Part shown: piece after piece, positions 1-10,105 of the stretch
How positions within the stretch are numbered: position 1 is the stretch's first letter
Layout of the letters: each line of letters starts with the position of its first letter
Notes under the pieces: model-generated
Told to the model about the DNA's origin: nothing
The model's database searches: none
Seen by the model: only the letters and a program-made list of their open reading frames with translations
NCBI GenBank assembly: GCA_944390145.1
Contig: CALXOY010000059.1
Span: 1-50,030, forward strand
Length of the DNA: 50,030 nt
DNA from: an uncultured Duodenibacillus sp.
Lineage (GTDB): Bacteria > Pseudomonadota > Gammaproteobacteria > Burkholderiales > Burkholderiaceae_F
Direction: 5' to 3'
Program-made: the position numbers and the translations under genes

Positions 1-442
1 GCGGCAAGTACACGGGATCGGCTCCGGCCAGAAACGTTGCGCCTTCGTAGATCTGATAGAAGGGAACGGGCATCACGACTTTGGCGCCGCCTTTGACAGT
101 CGGGTCGACAAGGCATTGGACCAGACTGAAAAGGGCTTCGCGGGTACCGAGCACCGGCAGGATTTCGGTCGCGGGATCCGGGGCCAGCCCGTAGCGGCGT
201 TCGCACCAGGCGCTGATGGCCTCACGCAGGGCAGGACTGCCTGCCGTACCCGGGTAGGAACTCATGAGCGAAACGTTTTGCGCAATGGCATCGCAAATGC
301 ACTGCGGAATCGGATGACAGGGTTCGCCGATTCCGAGCGAAATAGGCTCGAGTTTGCCTTCAGCCGGAACAATTCCCTCAAAAAGCTTGCGCAGTCGGGC
401 AAAGGGGTAGGGGCGGGTGCGAGAAAGTCCGGGATTGGGCAC
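1..442 (-). CDS. dapC: N-succinyldiaminopimelate aminotransferase DapC (5' part, runs off the left edge)
   Basis: The first 147 codons read as the N-terminal half of a class I/II PLP-dependent aminotransferase. An early IGEP motif, the SSYPGTAGSPALREAI substrate-loop segment and a GTREALFSL segment are in the order typical of DapC, which transaminates N-succinyl-L-2-amino-6-ketopimelate in the lysine/meso-diaminopimelate pathway in the cytosol. The PLP-binding lysine lies outside the window. I chose the GTG at 440-442 because AAAGGA sits about 8 nt upstream and no in-frame ATG lies near. The gene is divergent from smc, and dapC close to smc-zipA-ligA is a known Burkholderiales arrangement. 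Other aminotransferases of the same fold cannot be fully excluded from half a protein. Confidence 0.85.
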   Translation of the reverse strand, partial: MPNPGLSRTRPYPFARLRKLFEGIVPAEGKLEPISLGIGEPCHPIPQCICDAIAQNVSLMSSYPGTAGSPALREAISAWCERRYGLAPDPATEILPVLGTREALFSLVQCLVDPTVKGGAKVVMPVPFYQIYEGATFLAGADPVYLP

Positions 443-501
443 GGGAGAATCCTTTGAAAAATAACGGCCGAAGTGAAGGACGGCACGGGCACATCCAAAA
501 A

Positions 502-507
502 ATTATA
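502..507 (-). promoter_or_regulatory. Candidate -10 box for dapC
   Basis: On the minus strand a perfect TATAAT lies about 60 bp upstream of the dapC start. No good -35 lies at 16-18 bp; TTTTGA and TTGAAG occur at 13-15 bp. This is a weak call based on the -10 alone. Confidence 0.35.
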
Positions 508-541
508 CGGTTGGTTTCGTCTTCAAAACGTGAGGTAACGG

Positions 542-547
542 TACAAT
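542..547 (+). promoter_or_regulatory. Candidate -10 box (TACAAT) upstream of smc
   Basis: TACAAT lies 74 bp before the smc GTG, with no clear -35 at the right distance. TACAAT recurs before zipA (4154), rplS (9578) and mobB (10261), which supports it as a genuine -10 variant in this genome. Confidence 0.35.
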
Positions 548-555
548 CCGAACGC

Positions 556-593
556 AAGCGCCGAACTTTCCTTTTCAGGGCGCTTTCTTTTTT
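556..593 (+). terminator. Terminator-like hairpin in the smc leader (possible attenuator)
   Basis: AAGCGCC (556-562) pairs with GGCGCTT (579-585) around a 16 nt loop and is followed by a T-rich tract (583-593). No plus-strand gene ends upstream in the window, because dapC is divergent. The hairpin therefore lies between the candidate smc promoter and smc. The leader after it is pyrimidine-rich and has no Shine-Dalgarno site. Confidence 0.45.
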
Positions 594-620
594 GTTTCGC
601 TTCTTTTCCCGTAACACACA

Positions 621-3600
621 GTGCGCTTAAAACAGCTTCGTATTTCCGGCTTCAAGAGCTTTGCCGATACCACCGTCATCGAATTTCCAGGGGCGGTGGC
701 CGGTATTGTCGGCCCCAACGGCTGCGGCAAATCCAATGTGATCGATGCCATCCGCTGGGTGCTGGGCGAAGCGCGCGTCTCCGAACTGCGCGGCTCGACA
801 TCCATGAGCGAACTCATTTTTTCGGGTTCGGTCAATCGTCCTGCATCTTCGCGCGCTTCGGTCGAATTGGTGCTGGACAATTCCGACGGAACGGTAAAGG
901 GCGCCTGGGGCCGCTACACGGAGCTTTCCGTCAAACGCGTCGTGACGCGTGACGGTAGCAATGCGTACCTCATCAACAATCAGCAGGTGCGCCGCCGCGA
1001 CGTTCAGGACATTTTTATGGGGACGGGCCTTGGCCCCCGCTCCTACGCGATCATCAGCCAGGGCATGATCAGCAACTTCATCAAGGCCAAGCCCGAGGAG
1101 CTGCGCGTGTATCTGGAGGAGGCCGCCGGGGTGAGCAAATACAAGGAGCGGCGCAGGGAAACCGAAACGGCGCTCAATTCCACCCGCTCGAATCTGGAAA
1201 AGGTGAGCTACCTGCAGGAAACCAAGCGGGCCGAAATCGAGCGGCTCACCGCAGAAGCCGAAGTTGCCGCCCGCTGGCAGGACCTTTCCAAGCAGAAGGA
1301 TCAGGCCGAGCTTTTGTGGTTTTTCCTGCAGGAGCGGGATGCCGCGGCCGCCGTCAATAAGGTTGACGCGCAGATTGCCGCCCGCGAAGCCGACCTGCTG
1401 CAGGGCAGGGGCGAGCAGCAGCGGCTTGCCGTGCAGATTGAAGAATTGAAGGGTGCGGCCCGCAGCCGCCGCGAAGTCGCCGACAAGGCGCGCGAAGAGG
1501 CCTGGCAGACAAACTCCCGCGTCTCGGAAATCCAGGGGGCGATCGAGCGCATCGTGGCGCAAAAGGATTCGCTCGCCCGTGAGATCGCAAGTGCCGCCGA
1601 GAGCATCGCCCGCCGCAGAAGCGAGCGCGACGCCGCCGCCGGCCGCATCGCCGAGATTGAAGACAAAACGCGCGAAATGACGGAAATGTCCGCGGCGCTG
1701 CAGGAAGAAGCGGCGGCGGCCGAAGAGTCGCTTGCCGCCGCGCAGGAGGACTGCGAACAGAAAAAGTCCGCCTATGAATCCGCGCGCAGCGCCGCCTCCG
1801 GCGCCCAAAGCCGCATTCAGGTGCTCACCGTGCAGATTCAGTCGCTTGGGCGCGAGATGAACGACGTCGAGGCGCGCCTGCAGGATCTTGAAAACGAAGA
1901 GCGGATGACGCAGGCGCCCGATGAGGCGCGCTGCGCCGAATTGTCCGAGCAGATTGCCGAGGAGGAGGGCCGCTTTGAAGAGTTGAACGCCCAGACGCAG
2001 GAGCTCAAGGACGAACTCACGCAGCGCCGCAGCGCTTGGGAGCAAAACCGCTCGGAAAAAGAGAAAAAGGCCGCCGAACACGCCCGCACGGCGGCGCGCC
2101 TGCAGGCTCTCGAAGCACTGCAGCAGAAGTCGCAAAGCGAGGGGCGGCTTGCCGCATGGCTGGAGAAAATGGGGCTCAAGGACGCCGCGCGCCTTTATGA
2201 AAAGCTTGACGTCGAGCCCGGCTGGGTGATGGCCCTGGAAGCAGTGTTGAGCGCACGCTCGGGCGCCCTCGGCATGAGCATGCTCGAGCGCGCCGCGGGT
2301 TTTGCCTACGACCCGCCGCCCGCGCGCCTGGTGTTTTTTGCGCCGGGCGCAGCAAAGCACCGGTCCGAAAATCCGTCTCTGACGCCCATTGCGTCAAAAG
2401 TGCGGGTGACCGACCCCACCGCAGCCGGCGCCGTGGCCGCCTGGCTTGACGGCATCTATGCCGCGCAAACCCTCGATGAGGCGGTGTCGCAGCGCGGTGA
2501 GCTGGGAGCGGGCGAACGCTTTGTGACGCCCGCCGGGCATGTGGTCGACGCCGTCTCCGTGAGTTTCTGGGCCGAGGAGGGCGAGGCGTCGGGCGCCATG
2601 TCGCGCGCAGCCGAAATCCGAGAGCTTGCCGCAAAATCCGCGCTCGAGCGCGATGAACTCGATCGCCTGGACGAAGAGCTCACTGCGGCCGCGGGCGGCT
2701 GCCGGATGCTCGAGGCGCGTTCGGCGCAGGCGGCCTCGCAGGTCGACGACTGCCGCAGCCGCCTGCATGAGCTGCAGCTTGAGCATTCCTCGCTTTCGGC
2801 GGCCCTGGCCGCCTGGAAGGAAAAGTCCCGCCGCTCGGCCGAGCAGCGCGAGGAGCTTCAGGCGCGCCGCGAAGAGTTTGCCGCACAGCTGCAGCAGGTC
2901 GAAGACGACTTTGAAGCGGCCGACGCCGCGCTCGCAGAAGTCGAGCAGCGCTCGCTAGAAGCCAAGGTGGCGCTCGAAGAAGCCGAGCAGACGGCTGCAA
3001 ACCTGCAGGAAAACACACGGAATCTGCAAAATAAAGTCCAGATGCTGCGCTTGCAGGCCCAGACCAACAGCGAGCGCATTCGCGACGCCCGCGAGCGGCA
3101 GAGCGCGGCGGCAGCCGAAATTGAAGAGCTCTCCGCCCAGATGGAGGAGCTTGCCTCCCGGCGCGAAGGGCTTGATGAAACCGCCGAGCGCGAGGGCCTC
3201 ACGCGCGTTCTCGAAGAGCTCAACGCCAAAAACGAGGCGCATAAGGCCGCTGAAGAGGCTAGCCGCGCCGCCGAAGAGGCGCTGGAGCAGGCGCGCGTGC
3301 GCAGCACCGATCTTGCCGCTGCGCAAACGCCCCTTTTGCAGGAAATTTCCGAACTCAAGGTGCGCCGCGAAAGCTGGGTGACGCAAAGCGCGGTCTTCAC
3401 CGAACACATCGACAACGCCGCAGCCGACCGCAAGGCGCTGGCGCTCAAGGTCGAGGAAGAGGGGCTGCGCGCTTCGCAGCTTAAAAGCCGCGTGGCCAGA
3501 ATCAACGAATCGATCGCCGCGCTCGGCCCCGTCAACCATGCGGCGCTCGAAAACCTGCAGGAAAGCCAGAGGGCCATGCAGGAGACCGAGCGGCAGGTGG

Positions 3601-4133
3601 CTGACCTCGAAGAGGCCATCGCCAATCTGGAGGCGACGATCCGCAAAATCGACGCCGAAACGCGCGAGCTTCTCAAAAACACCTTTGAGGAGGTCAACCG
3701 CAACTTCGGCGAGATGTTCACCGGACTGTTCGGCGGCGGCAGCGCCGAACTCAGGATGAGCGGCGACGAAATCCTGGAAGCCGGGGTGGAGGTCACCGCC
3801 AGGCCGCCCGGAAAGAAAAACGCCAGCGTGAAGCTGCTTTCGGGCGGCGAGCAGGCCATGACGGCCACGGCGCTGGTCTTTGCCATCTTCAAGCTCAATC
3901 CCGCTCCCTTCTGCCTGCTTGATGAGGTCGACGCGCCGCTTGACGAAGCCAATCAGGACCGCCTGGCGCGCCGCATTCTGCAGATGAGCGCCCATACGCA
4001 GTTCATGATGATCACGCATCACCGCGTGACGATGGAGCATTTGAAAACGCTGATCGGCGTCACCATGAAGGAGCCCGGCGGCTCGCGCGTCGTTTCGGTC
4101 GATGTGGAGCAGGCAACCGAAATGGCGGGCTAA
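621..4133 (+). CDS. smc: Chromosome segregation ATPase SMC
   Basis: This 1170-residue SMC protein is an ATP-driven DNA-entrapping dimer that works with ScpA and ScpB to organise the nucleoid. The N-terminal ATPase half starts with RISGFKSFAD and has Walker A GPNGCGKSN at residues 31-39. Long Glu/Ala/Arg/Gln-rich coiled coils flank a globular hinge at roughly 513-670. The C-terminal half carries the ABC signature KLLSGGE at 1071-1077 and Walker B CLLDEVDAP with D1101/E1102. Length is normal for bacterial SMC. The GTG start gives the conserved MRLKQLRISGFKSF N-terminus. No Shine-Dalgarno is visible, only a pyrimidine-rich leader. ZipA follows after 60 bp. Presence of SMC rather than MukB fits a betaproteobacterium. 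Confidence 0.97.
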   Translation: MRLKQLRISGFKSFADTTVIEFPGAVAGIVGPNGCGKSNVIDAIRWVLGEARVSELRGSTSMSELIFSGSVNRPASSRASVELVLDNSDGTVKGAWGRYTELSVKRVVTRDGSNAYLINNQQVRRRDVQDIFMGTGLGPRSYAIISQGMISNFIKAKPEELRVYLEEAAGVSKYKERRRETETALNSTRSNLEKVSYLQETKRAEIERLTAEAEVAARWQDLSKQKDQAELLWFFLQERDAAAAVNKVDAQIAAREADLLQGRGEQQRLAVQIEELKGAARSRREVADKAREEAWQTNSRVSEIQGAIERIVAQKDSLAREIASAAESIARRRSERDAAAGRIAEIEDKTREMTEMSAALQEEAAAAEESLAAAQEDCEQKKSAYESARSAASGAQSRIQVLTVQIQSLGREMNDVEARLQDLENEERMTQAPDEARCAELSEQIAEEEGRFEELNAQTQELKDELTQRRSAWEQNRSEKEKKAAEHARTAARLQALEALQQKSQSEGRLAAWLEKMGLKDAARLYEKLDVEPGWVMALEAVLSARSGALGMSMLERAAGFAYDPPPARLVFFAPGAAKHRSENPSLTPIASKVRVTDPTAAGAVAAWLDGIYAAQTLDEAVSQRGELGAGERFVTPAGHVVDAVSVSFWAEEGEASGAMSRAAEIRELAAKSALERDELDRLDEELTAAAGGCRMLEARSAQAASQVDDCRSRLHELQLEHSSLSAALAAWKEKSRRSAEQREELQARREEFAAQLQQVEDDFEAADAALAEVEQRSLEAKVALEEAEQTAANLQENTRNLQNKVQMLRLQAQTNSERIRDARERQSAAAAEIEELSAQMEELASRREGLDETAEREGLTRVLEELNAKNEAHKAAEEASRAAEEALEQARVRSTDLAAAQTPLLQEISELKVRRESWVTQSAVFTEHIDNAAADRKALALKVEEEGLRASQLKSRVARINESIAALGPVNHAALENLQESQRAMQETERQVADLEEAIANLEATIRKIDAETRELLKNTFEEVNRNFGEMFTGLFGGGSAELRMSGDEILEAGVEVTARPPGKKNASVKLLSGGEQAMTATALVFAIFKLNPAPFCLLDEVDAPLDEANQDRLARRILQMSAHTQFMMITHHRVTMEHLKTLIGVTMKEPGGSRVVSVDVEQATEMAG

Positions 4134-4159
4134 AGAAAAGCGTTTTCTTGCACTACAAT
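4134..4159 (+). promoter_or_regulatory. Candidate zipA promoter with AT-rich palindrome
   Basis: In the 60 bp smc-zipA gap, AAGAAAA-GCG-TTTTCTT (4134-4150) forms a perfect palindrome directly ahead of TACAAT (4154-4159). A start near 4166 would leave a short leader with GGAG before the zipA ATG. No -35 box is clear. The palindrome could be an operator or a weak hairpin. Confidence 0.35.
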
Positions 4160-4193
4160 TTCCGATTGTTCGAACGTAAACGGAGTCAGGCGC

Positions 4194-5333
4194 ATGCCGA
4201 ATATTGAACCGCTGTACATTGCCGTCGTCATCGCTGTCGTTGTCGGCGTTGTCGCATACCTTCGCTGGAAGAAGGACACGCATGACCGCAGGGTTGGGGA
4301 AGTTGTCCGGGATAAGATGGGCGGCAGGGACAAGCCCAATGCGCTTGCTGACGCCGTGTCGGCCGATGAAGAGGCTGTTCCCACGCTCAACGCCGCTGAC
4401 GAAGTGCCCGCCGGGCTCGATGAGCCGCCCGAGGGGCCCGTTTCCCTTCAGCCCGAACCGGCGCCTGAACCGGCCCCGGCGCCCGCTCCGACCCCCGTTC
4501 CCGAGCCCGAACGCAAGCCCGTGCTGCGGCGCCGCAGAGCAGAGGTCGACCCGGCCGTGGAGGCGGTGGTCAACATCACGCCGCTCGAAAAGACCTTCGA
4601 CATGAAAGACCTGCGCCAGATTGTGGCCGACATCTATGCCGAACCGCTTTTGAAGGGGCTTGTGCGCGTGCAGTGCTTTGACAGCGTATCGCGCGTCTGG
4701 TACGACGACGCCGACCGGCTTTCGGAATGCTCCCAGGTTTATCTTTCGATGCTGCTTGCCAACCGCACGCGCTGCGTGGATCAGCCGACCGCTTCGAAAT
4801 TCCTGATTTACGCCGAGCAGCTTGCCATTGCTCTGAGAGGTGAGTCGGATTCCCTCGACTACCGCGAATTGATCAGCGAAGCCGAGCGCATCAAGCGCGT
4901 GATCGAAGCCTTTGACAAGCGCCTGTCGGTCAAGATCGTGGCCGCCAAGGACATCACCGACGAAGAGCTTGATGCGGCTGCAACGGCCTGCGGGTTTGTC
5001 AAAGAGGGCGAGAAGTACGAAAAGTATGTTGCCGGCATCAAGGCGCCGGTGTTCCACATCCTGCCGCCGCAGACCCTCGGCAACGAAATCGAGCTCTCGT
5101 TTGACGTGCCGCTTCTGCCGCCCGCCGCCGACCCCTTGAGCACCTTCTTTGCCATGGCCAACGACCTGTGCTGCCGCATTGACGCGGTGATGACCGACGC
5201 CTCCGGCAACCCGATCGGACCGCGCGAGGCAAGCCGCATCGCCGCCGCCCTGAAGTCGATGCACACCACCATGGCCGAGCACGGCGTGCCCGCCGGATCG
5301 CGGCGCGCCTGCCTGATTTTCTCGGCTGATTAA
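4194..5333 (+). CDS. zipA: Cell division protein ZipA
   Basis: This 379-residue protein has ZipA architecture. A single N-terminal membrane helix (about residues 7-25, Ile/Val-rich) is followed by a charged segment, a proline/glutamate-rich linker (about 80-105, repeated Pro-Ala-Pro units) and a C-terminal globular domain (about 235-379) of the FtsZ-binding type. ZipA anchors FtsZ to the inner membrane at the division site. The position between smc and ligA matches the widespread zipA-ligA pairing. The ATG is preceded by GGAG about 9 nt upstream. ZipA linkers diverge strongly, so the assignment rests on architecture, the C-terminal domain and synteny. Confidence 0.88.
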   Translation: MPNIEPLYIAVVIAVVVGVVAYLRWKKDTHDRRVGEVVRDKMGGRDKPNALADAVSADEEAVPTLNAADEVPAGLDEPPEGPVSLQPEPAPEPAPAPAPTPVPEPERKPVLRRRRAEVDPAVEAVVNITPLEKTFDMKDLRQIVADIYAEPLLKGLVRVQCFDSVSRVWYDDADRLSECSQVYLSMLLANRTRCVDQPTASKFLIYAEQLAIALRGESDSLDYRELISEAERIKRVIEAFDKRLSVKIVAAKDITDEELDAAATACGFVKEGEKYEKYVAGIKAPVFHILPPQTLGNEIELSFDVPLLPPAADPLSTFFAMANDLCCRIDAVMTDASGNPIGPREASRIAAALKSMHTTMAEHGVPAGSRRACLIFSAD

Positions 5334-5345
5334 GGACTCCGCTGA

Positions 5346-7547
<2,202 letters not shown>

Positions 7548-7550
7548 GCC

Positions 7551-7580
7551 TTGATTTTTTGGAAAATTTGCGCGTAGAAT
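7551..7580 (+). promoter_or_regulatory. Candidate rpsP operon promoter
   Basis: TTGATT (7551-7556) and TAGAAT (7575-7580) are separated by 18 bp immediately after the ligA stop. This is the best sigma70-like pair before the rpsP cluster. Initiation would fall near 7587, giving a leader of about 110 nt. Confidence 0.55.
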
Positions 7581-7583
7581 TGC

Positions 7584-7617
7584 GCTCTTTCGTAAAGAGC
7601 CCTCAATGGGGCTTTTT
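7584..7617 (+). terminator. Two overlapping, mutually exclusive hairpins in the ligA-rpsP gap
   Basis: GCTCTTT-CGT-AAAGAGC (7584-7600) is a perfect 7 bp stem. Its 3' arm can instead join AGCCC (7598-7602) pairing with GGGCT (7609-7613), extended by A/U pairs into the T-run 7613-7617. The second form looks like an intrinsic terminator for ligA. The overlap with the first gives a switch-like geometry, and the candidate rpsP start site lies inside it. Confidence 0.45.
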
Positions 7618-7696
7618 GCGCGATCTTCTGCGGCCTGAAATTGCCGCACCAATGCACGCGCCTGGTACGGGCGCACTTTAAAAGAGGAAAAACACC

Positions 7697-7948
7697 ATGG
7701 TTATCATTCGTCTGTCCCGCTCGGGCTCCAAGAAGCGTCCCTTCTACAACATCGTCGTGACCGATTCCCGCAACTGCCGCGACGGCCGCTTCAACGAACG
7801 CCTCGGCTTCTACAACCCGATGATTGCTGAAGGCCCGCAGCGCCTCACGTTCAACGAAGAACGCGTGGCTTTCTGGGTCAAGAACGGCGCTCAGATGAGC
7901 GACACGGTTGCCCGCATCTTCAAGGACGCCAAGAAGGCTGCCGCCTAA
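7697..7948 (+). CDS. rpsP: 30S ribosomal protein S16
   Basis: This 83-residue protein has the S16 N-terminus [20 protein letters not shown] and the segment RLGFYNP, at normal family length. S16 binds 16S rRNA early in 30S assembly. AGAGGAAAA about 6-14 nt before the ATG is a good ribosome-binding site. It opens the conserved order rpsP-rimM-trmD-rplS. Here the next gene is 271 bp away behind a terminator, so rpsP may form its own transcript with regulated read-through. Confidence 0.98.
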   Translation: MVIIRLSRSGSKKRPFYNIVVTDSRNCRDGRFNERLGFYNPMIAEGPQRLTFNEERVAFWVKNGAQMSDTVARIFKDAKKAAA

Positions 7949-8003
7949 TTCGCGACAGGACGGACTTCAAAAGTCTTTCAAACGACTGAAGAACCTTAAC
8001 CCG

Positions 8004-8132
8004 ACTGCCGCAGCAAAGCTGCCTGCGAACCTCGCTTTCGGCGCCGTGCCTCTCGTGTCCAAGCACACCCGAATGCGCTGACAGCTATCCTCTTTGAGAC
8101 GGTTCGGTATCTAACTCGCAGCTTCTGGCAGT
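8004..8132 (+). other. Candidate structured RNA in the rpsP-rimM spacer
   Basis: This part of the 271 bp spacer shows nested pairing by eye. ACTGCC (8004-8009) pairs with GGCAGT (8127-8132), AAGCTGC (8016-8022) with GCAGCTT (8118-8124), GAACC (8027-8031) with GGTTC (8101-8105), and a GTGT/ACAC hairpin lies at 8055-8068. No ORF explains it, and I do not recognise a known RNA family. It ends about 40 nt before an intrinsic terminator (8173-8206), so it could be a released small RNA or a cis-regulatory leader for rimM-trmD. Confidence 0.35.
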
Positions 8133-8172
8133 ATTCTTCACGTTGTTCCCGGGACTTTACAAGACGCCGAAG

Positions 8173-8206
8173 GCGGTCTTTCCAGTTCGGAGAGGCCGCT
8201 TTTCTT
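8173..8206 (+). terminator. Intrinsic terminator directly upstream of rimM
   Basis: An 11 bp stem (8173-8183 with 8189-8199, two G-U pairs, 5 nt loop) is followed by TTTTCTT. It ends about 13 nt before the rimM ATG at 8220. This separates rpsP from rimM, which are normally cotranscribed. Confidence 0.75.
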
Positions 8207-8219
8207 ATATTCATACGAC

Positions 8220-8744
8220 ATGGCTGAAAAAGACATTCTTACGGTGGGACGCACCAACGGCGCCTATGGCGTGCGCGGCTGGGTGCGCGTTGTGGCCTTC
8301 GAGCAGCCCGAGATTCTGCTGGCGGCAAAACGGTGGTTTTTAGTCGACATCCACGGCGGCAGCAGGGAGCTTGCCGTCTCTGAGATAAAGCCCCACGGCC
8401 GGATGCTGATTGCGCGCATCGAGGGCGTTCTCAACAAGGAGGACGCCGATGCGCTGCGCGGCCGCATCGGCGTGCTGCGCGAGGACTTTCCCGAGGCGGG
8501 CGAGGGCGAAGTCTGGGCCGCCGACGTGATCGGCCTGCCCGTGGTCAATCGGGACGGCGTTGAGCTTGGCCGCGTCACGGAAATCGGCACCAACACCGTG
8601 CAGGATATTTTCAAGGTCGAGGGCGGAGCCAAAGTCGACGGACGGGACCCCGTTTATCTCATCCCCGACGTGGAGCAGTACGTGCTTGACATCGACCTCG
8701 AGGAGGGCGTGGTGCGCGTGGACTGGGATCCGTCCTGGGTGTAG
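8220..8744 (+). CDS. rimM: Ribosome maturation factor RimM
   Basis: RimM (174 residues) helps fold the 16S rRNA 3' major domain around S19 during 30S maturation. The N-terminal beta-barrel opens with VGRTNGAYGVRGWVRV and contains DADALRGRIG. The C-terminal PRC-barrel-like part has VWAADVIGLPVVN, the ILKV-type segment DIFKVEG, and ends near YLIPDVEQYVLDID. There is no Shine-Dalgarno site. The ATG follows a terminator tail, and TATATT (8206-8211) would place a transcription start at or beside the ATG, so a leaderless message is possible. trmD starts 8 bp after the stop. Confidence 0.95.
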   Translation: MAEKDILTVGRTNGAYGVRGWVRVVAFEQPEILLAAKRWFLVDIHGGSRELAVSEIKPHGRMLIARIEGVLNKEDADALRGRIGVLREDFPEAGEGEVWAADVIGLPVVNRDGVELGRVTEIGTNTVQDIFKVEGGAKVDGRDPVYLIPDVEQYVLDIDLEEGVVRVDWDPSWV

Positions 8745-8752
8745 GGGGCAGC

Positions 8753-9538
8753 ATGCCGGCTCGCTTTGACGTCATCACGCTTTTTCCGGAGATTTTCGCC
8801 GCGGTCGCCGATTACGGGATCACCGCAAGGGCGAAAAAGCGCGGCCTCTGGAACCTGCATTTCTGGAATCCGCGCGACGTGACAACCGACGTACACCGCA
8901 CGGTCGACGACCGGCCCTTTGGCGGCGGCCCCGGCATGGTGATGATGGCTGACCCCCTTTACCGCACGCTCGAGCACATCCGCGCTTCGGGCAACAAAGG
9001 GCGCGTGATCGCCTTTGCACCGTCGGCCGCGCATCTCACCGACGCCCGGGTGCGGGCCTTTTCGAGCGACCCCGACCTGCAGCTTGTGCTGATCTGCGGA
9101 CGCTACGAAGGCATCGACCAGCGATTTCTCGACACCTGCGTCGACGAGCTTGTGAGCCTGGGCGACTTCGTGCTTTCCGGAGCCGAGCTTGCCGCCTGCG
9201 CCCTGATCGATGCGGTGGTGCGGCAGCTGCCCGGCGCCATCAAGGATCTGTCGGCTTCCGACGAATCCTTTGCCACGGGGCTGCTCGACGCACCGCACTA
9301 TACGCGGCCCGAAGAGTGGCACGGCATGCGCGTGCCGGAGGTGCTGCTCACCGGACACCACGCCAACATCGAGGCGTGGCGGCGCGAAAAGAGTCTGGCT
9401 GCCACGCTGCAAAACCGGCCGGAACTCATTGAAAAGGCCAGAAGTGACGGGCTTCTCACCAAGCGCGACGAAAAAACGCTCGCCGCCCTCCAAAAGGCGC
9501 AGACGGCCGCCGCGCCGTCGGGCCCCGTCATCGTCTGA
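8753..9538 (+). CDS. trmD: tRNA (guanine-N1)-methyltransferase TrmD
   Basis: TrmD (261 residues) makes m1G37 in tRNAs with G at position 36, preventing +1 frameshifts, with S-adenosylmethionine bound in a trefoil knot. Visible signatures are FDVITLFPEIF at the N-terminus, VDDRPFGGGPGM, CGRYEGIDQR, and the knot segment LGDFVLSGAELAA. The start ATG has GGGGG 3-8 nt upstream and follows rimM by 8 bp, indicating translational coupling. rplS follows after 160 bp with its own promoter-like leader. Confidence 0.97.
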   Translation: MPARFDVITLFPEIFAAVADYGITARAKKRGLWNLHFWNPRDVTTDVHRTVDDRPFGGGPGMVMMADPLYRTLEHIRASGNKGRVIAFAPSAAHLTDARVRAFSSDPDLQLVLICGRYEGIDQRFLDTCVDELVSLGDFVLSGAELAACALIDAVVRQLPGAIKDLSASDESFATGLLDAPHYTRPEEWHGMRVPEVLLTGHHANIEAWRREKSLAATLQNRPELIEKARSDGLLTKRDEKTLAALQKAQTAAAPSGPVIV

Positions 9539-9554
9539 AAAGACGCACGCGGGG

Positions 9555-9613
9555 TGGATTTTTTCCAATCAATTCAATACAATAGCGCGTTCCCGGCATT
9601 TGTCCGGGAGCGC
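9555..9613 (+). promoter_or_regulatory. rplS promoter and leader hairpin
   Basis: TGGATT (9555-9560) and TACAAT (9578-9583) are 17 bp apart. Right after the -10 comes a 10 bp hairpin (9587-9596 with 9604-9613, one G-U, 7 nt loop) that would sit at the very 5' end of the rplS message. No T-run follows, so it looks like a leader structure rather than a terminator. It could bind L19 or protect the 5' end. Confidence 0.5.
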
Positions 9614-9698
9614 ATTGATTAATTTAAAGGTTCCATCCTCTGGACGGCTGCAGAAACAACGCAAAAGATGCCGCCGAATGATGGTCACGGAGTAAAAA

Positions 9699-10088
9699 AT
9701 GAACATTATCGAAACACTGGAACAGGAAGAGATGGCTCGCCTGTCCGCAGGCAAGACCTTCCCTGACTTCCGCGCCGGCGACACGGTCAACGTTCTCGTG
9801 AACGTGATCGAAGGTTCGCGCAAGCGCACGCAGGCCTACGAAGGTGTCGTGATTGCCAAGCGCAACCGCGGCCTCAACAGCTCCTTCATCGTCCGCAAGA
9901 TCTCGAGTGGCGAAGGCGTTGAACGTACGTTCCAGCTCTACTCGCCGACGATTGCTTCGATCGAAGTCAAGCGCCGCGGCGATGTGCGTCGTGCCAAGCT
10001 CTACTACCTGCGCGAACGCTCCGGCAAGGCTGCCCGCATCCGCGAGCTGCTCGTCCGCAAGGACACCGCCCAGGCTGCCGCCGAGTAA
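9699..10088 (+). CDS. rplS: 50S ribosomal protein L19
   Basis: This 129-residue protein has the L19 features: an N-terminal helix, [26 protein letters not shown], the [13 protein letters not shown] segment, and [23 protein letters not shown] near the C-terminus. L19 lies at the 30S-50S interface. It is the last gene of the rpsP-rimM-trmD-rplS group and is followed by two strong hairpins. A 160 bp spacer from trmD with promoter and hairpin suggests separate control so that L19 can be made in excess over TrmD. Confidence 0.98.
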   Translation: MNIIETLEQEEMARLSAGKTFPDFRAGDTVNVLVNVIEGSRKRTQAYEGVVIAKRNRGLNSSFIVRKISSGEGVERTFQLYSPTIASIEVKRRGDVRRAKLYYLRERSGKAARIRELLVRKDTAQAAAE

Positions 10089-10105
10089 TCTCGACCGACA
10101 CGCAG

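Noticed and set aside
2955-5282. A 775-codon open frame on the minus strand across smc and zipA, and similar long antisense frames at 627-2360 and 2858-3952.
   Set aside because: They lie opposite well-supported genes, have low-complexity Arg/Gly/Ala/His-rich translations and no recognisable domain. High GC at third codon positions removes stop codons from antisense frames.
8004-8132. Identification of the rpsP-rimM spacer as 6S RNA, 4.5S RNA or tmRNA.
   Set aside because: I compared remembered signature segments of these RNAs and found none: no SRP loop motif, no tRNA-like end and no 6S bubble.
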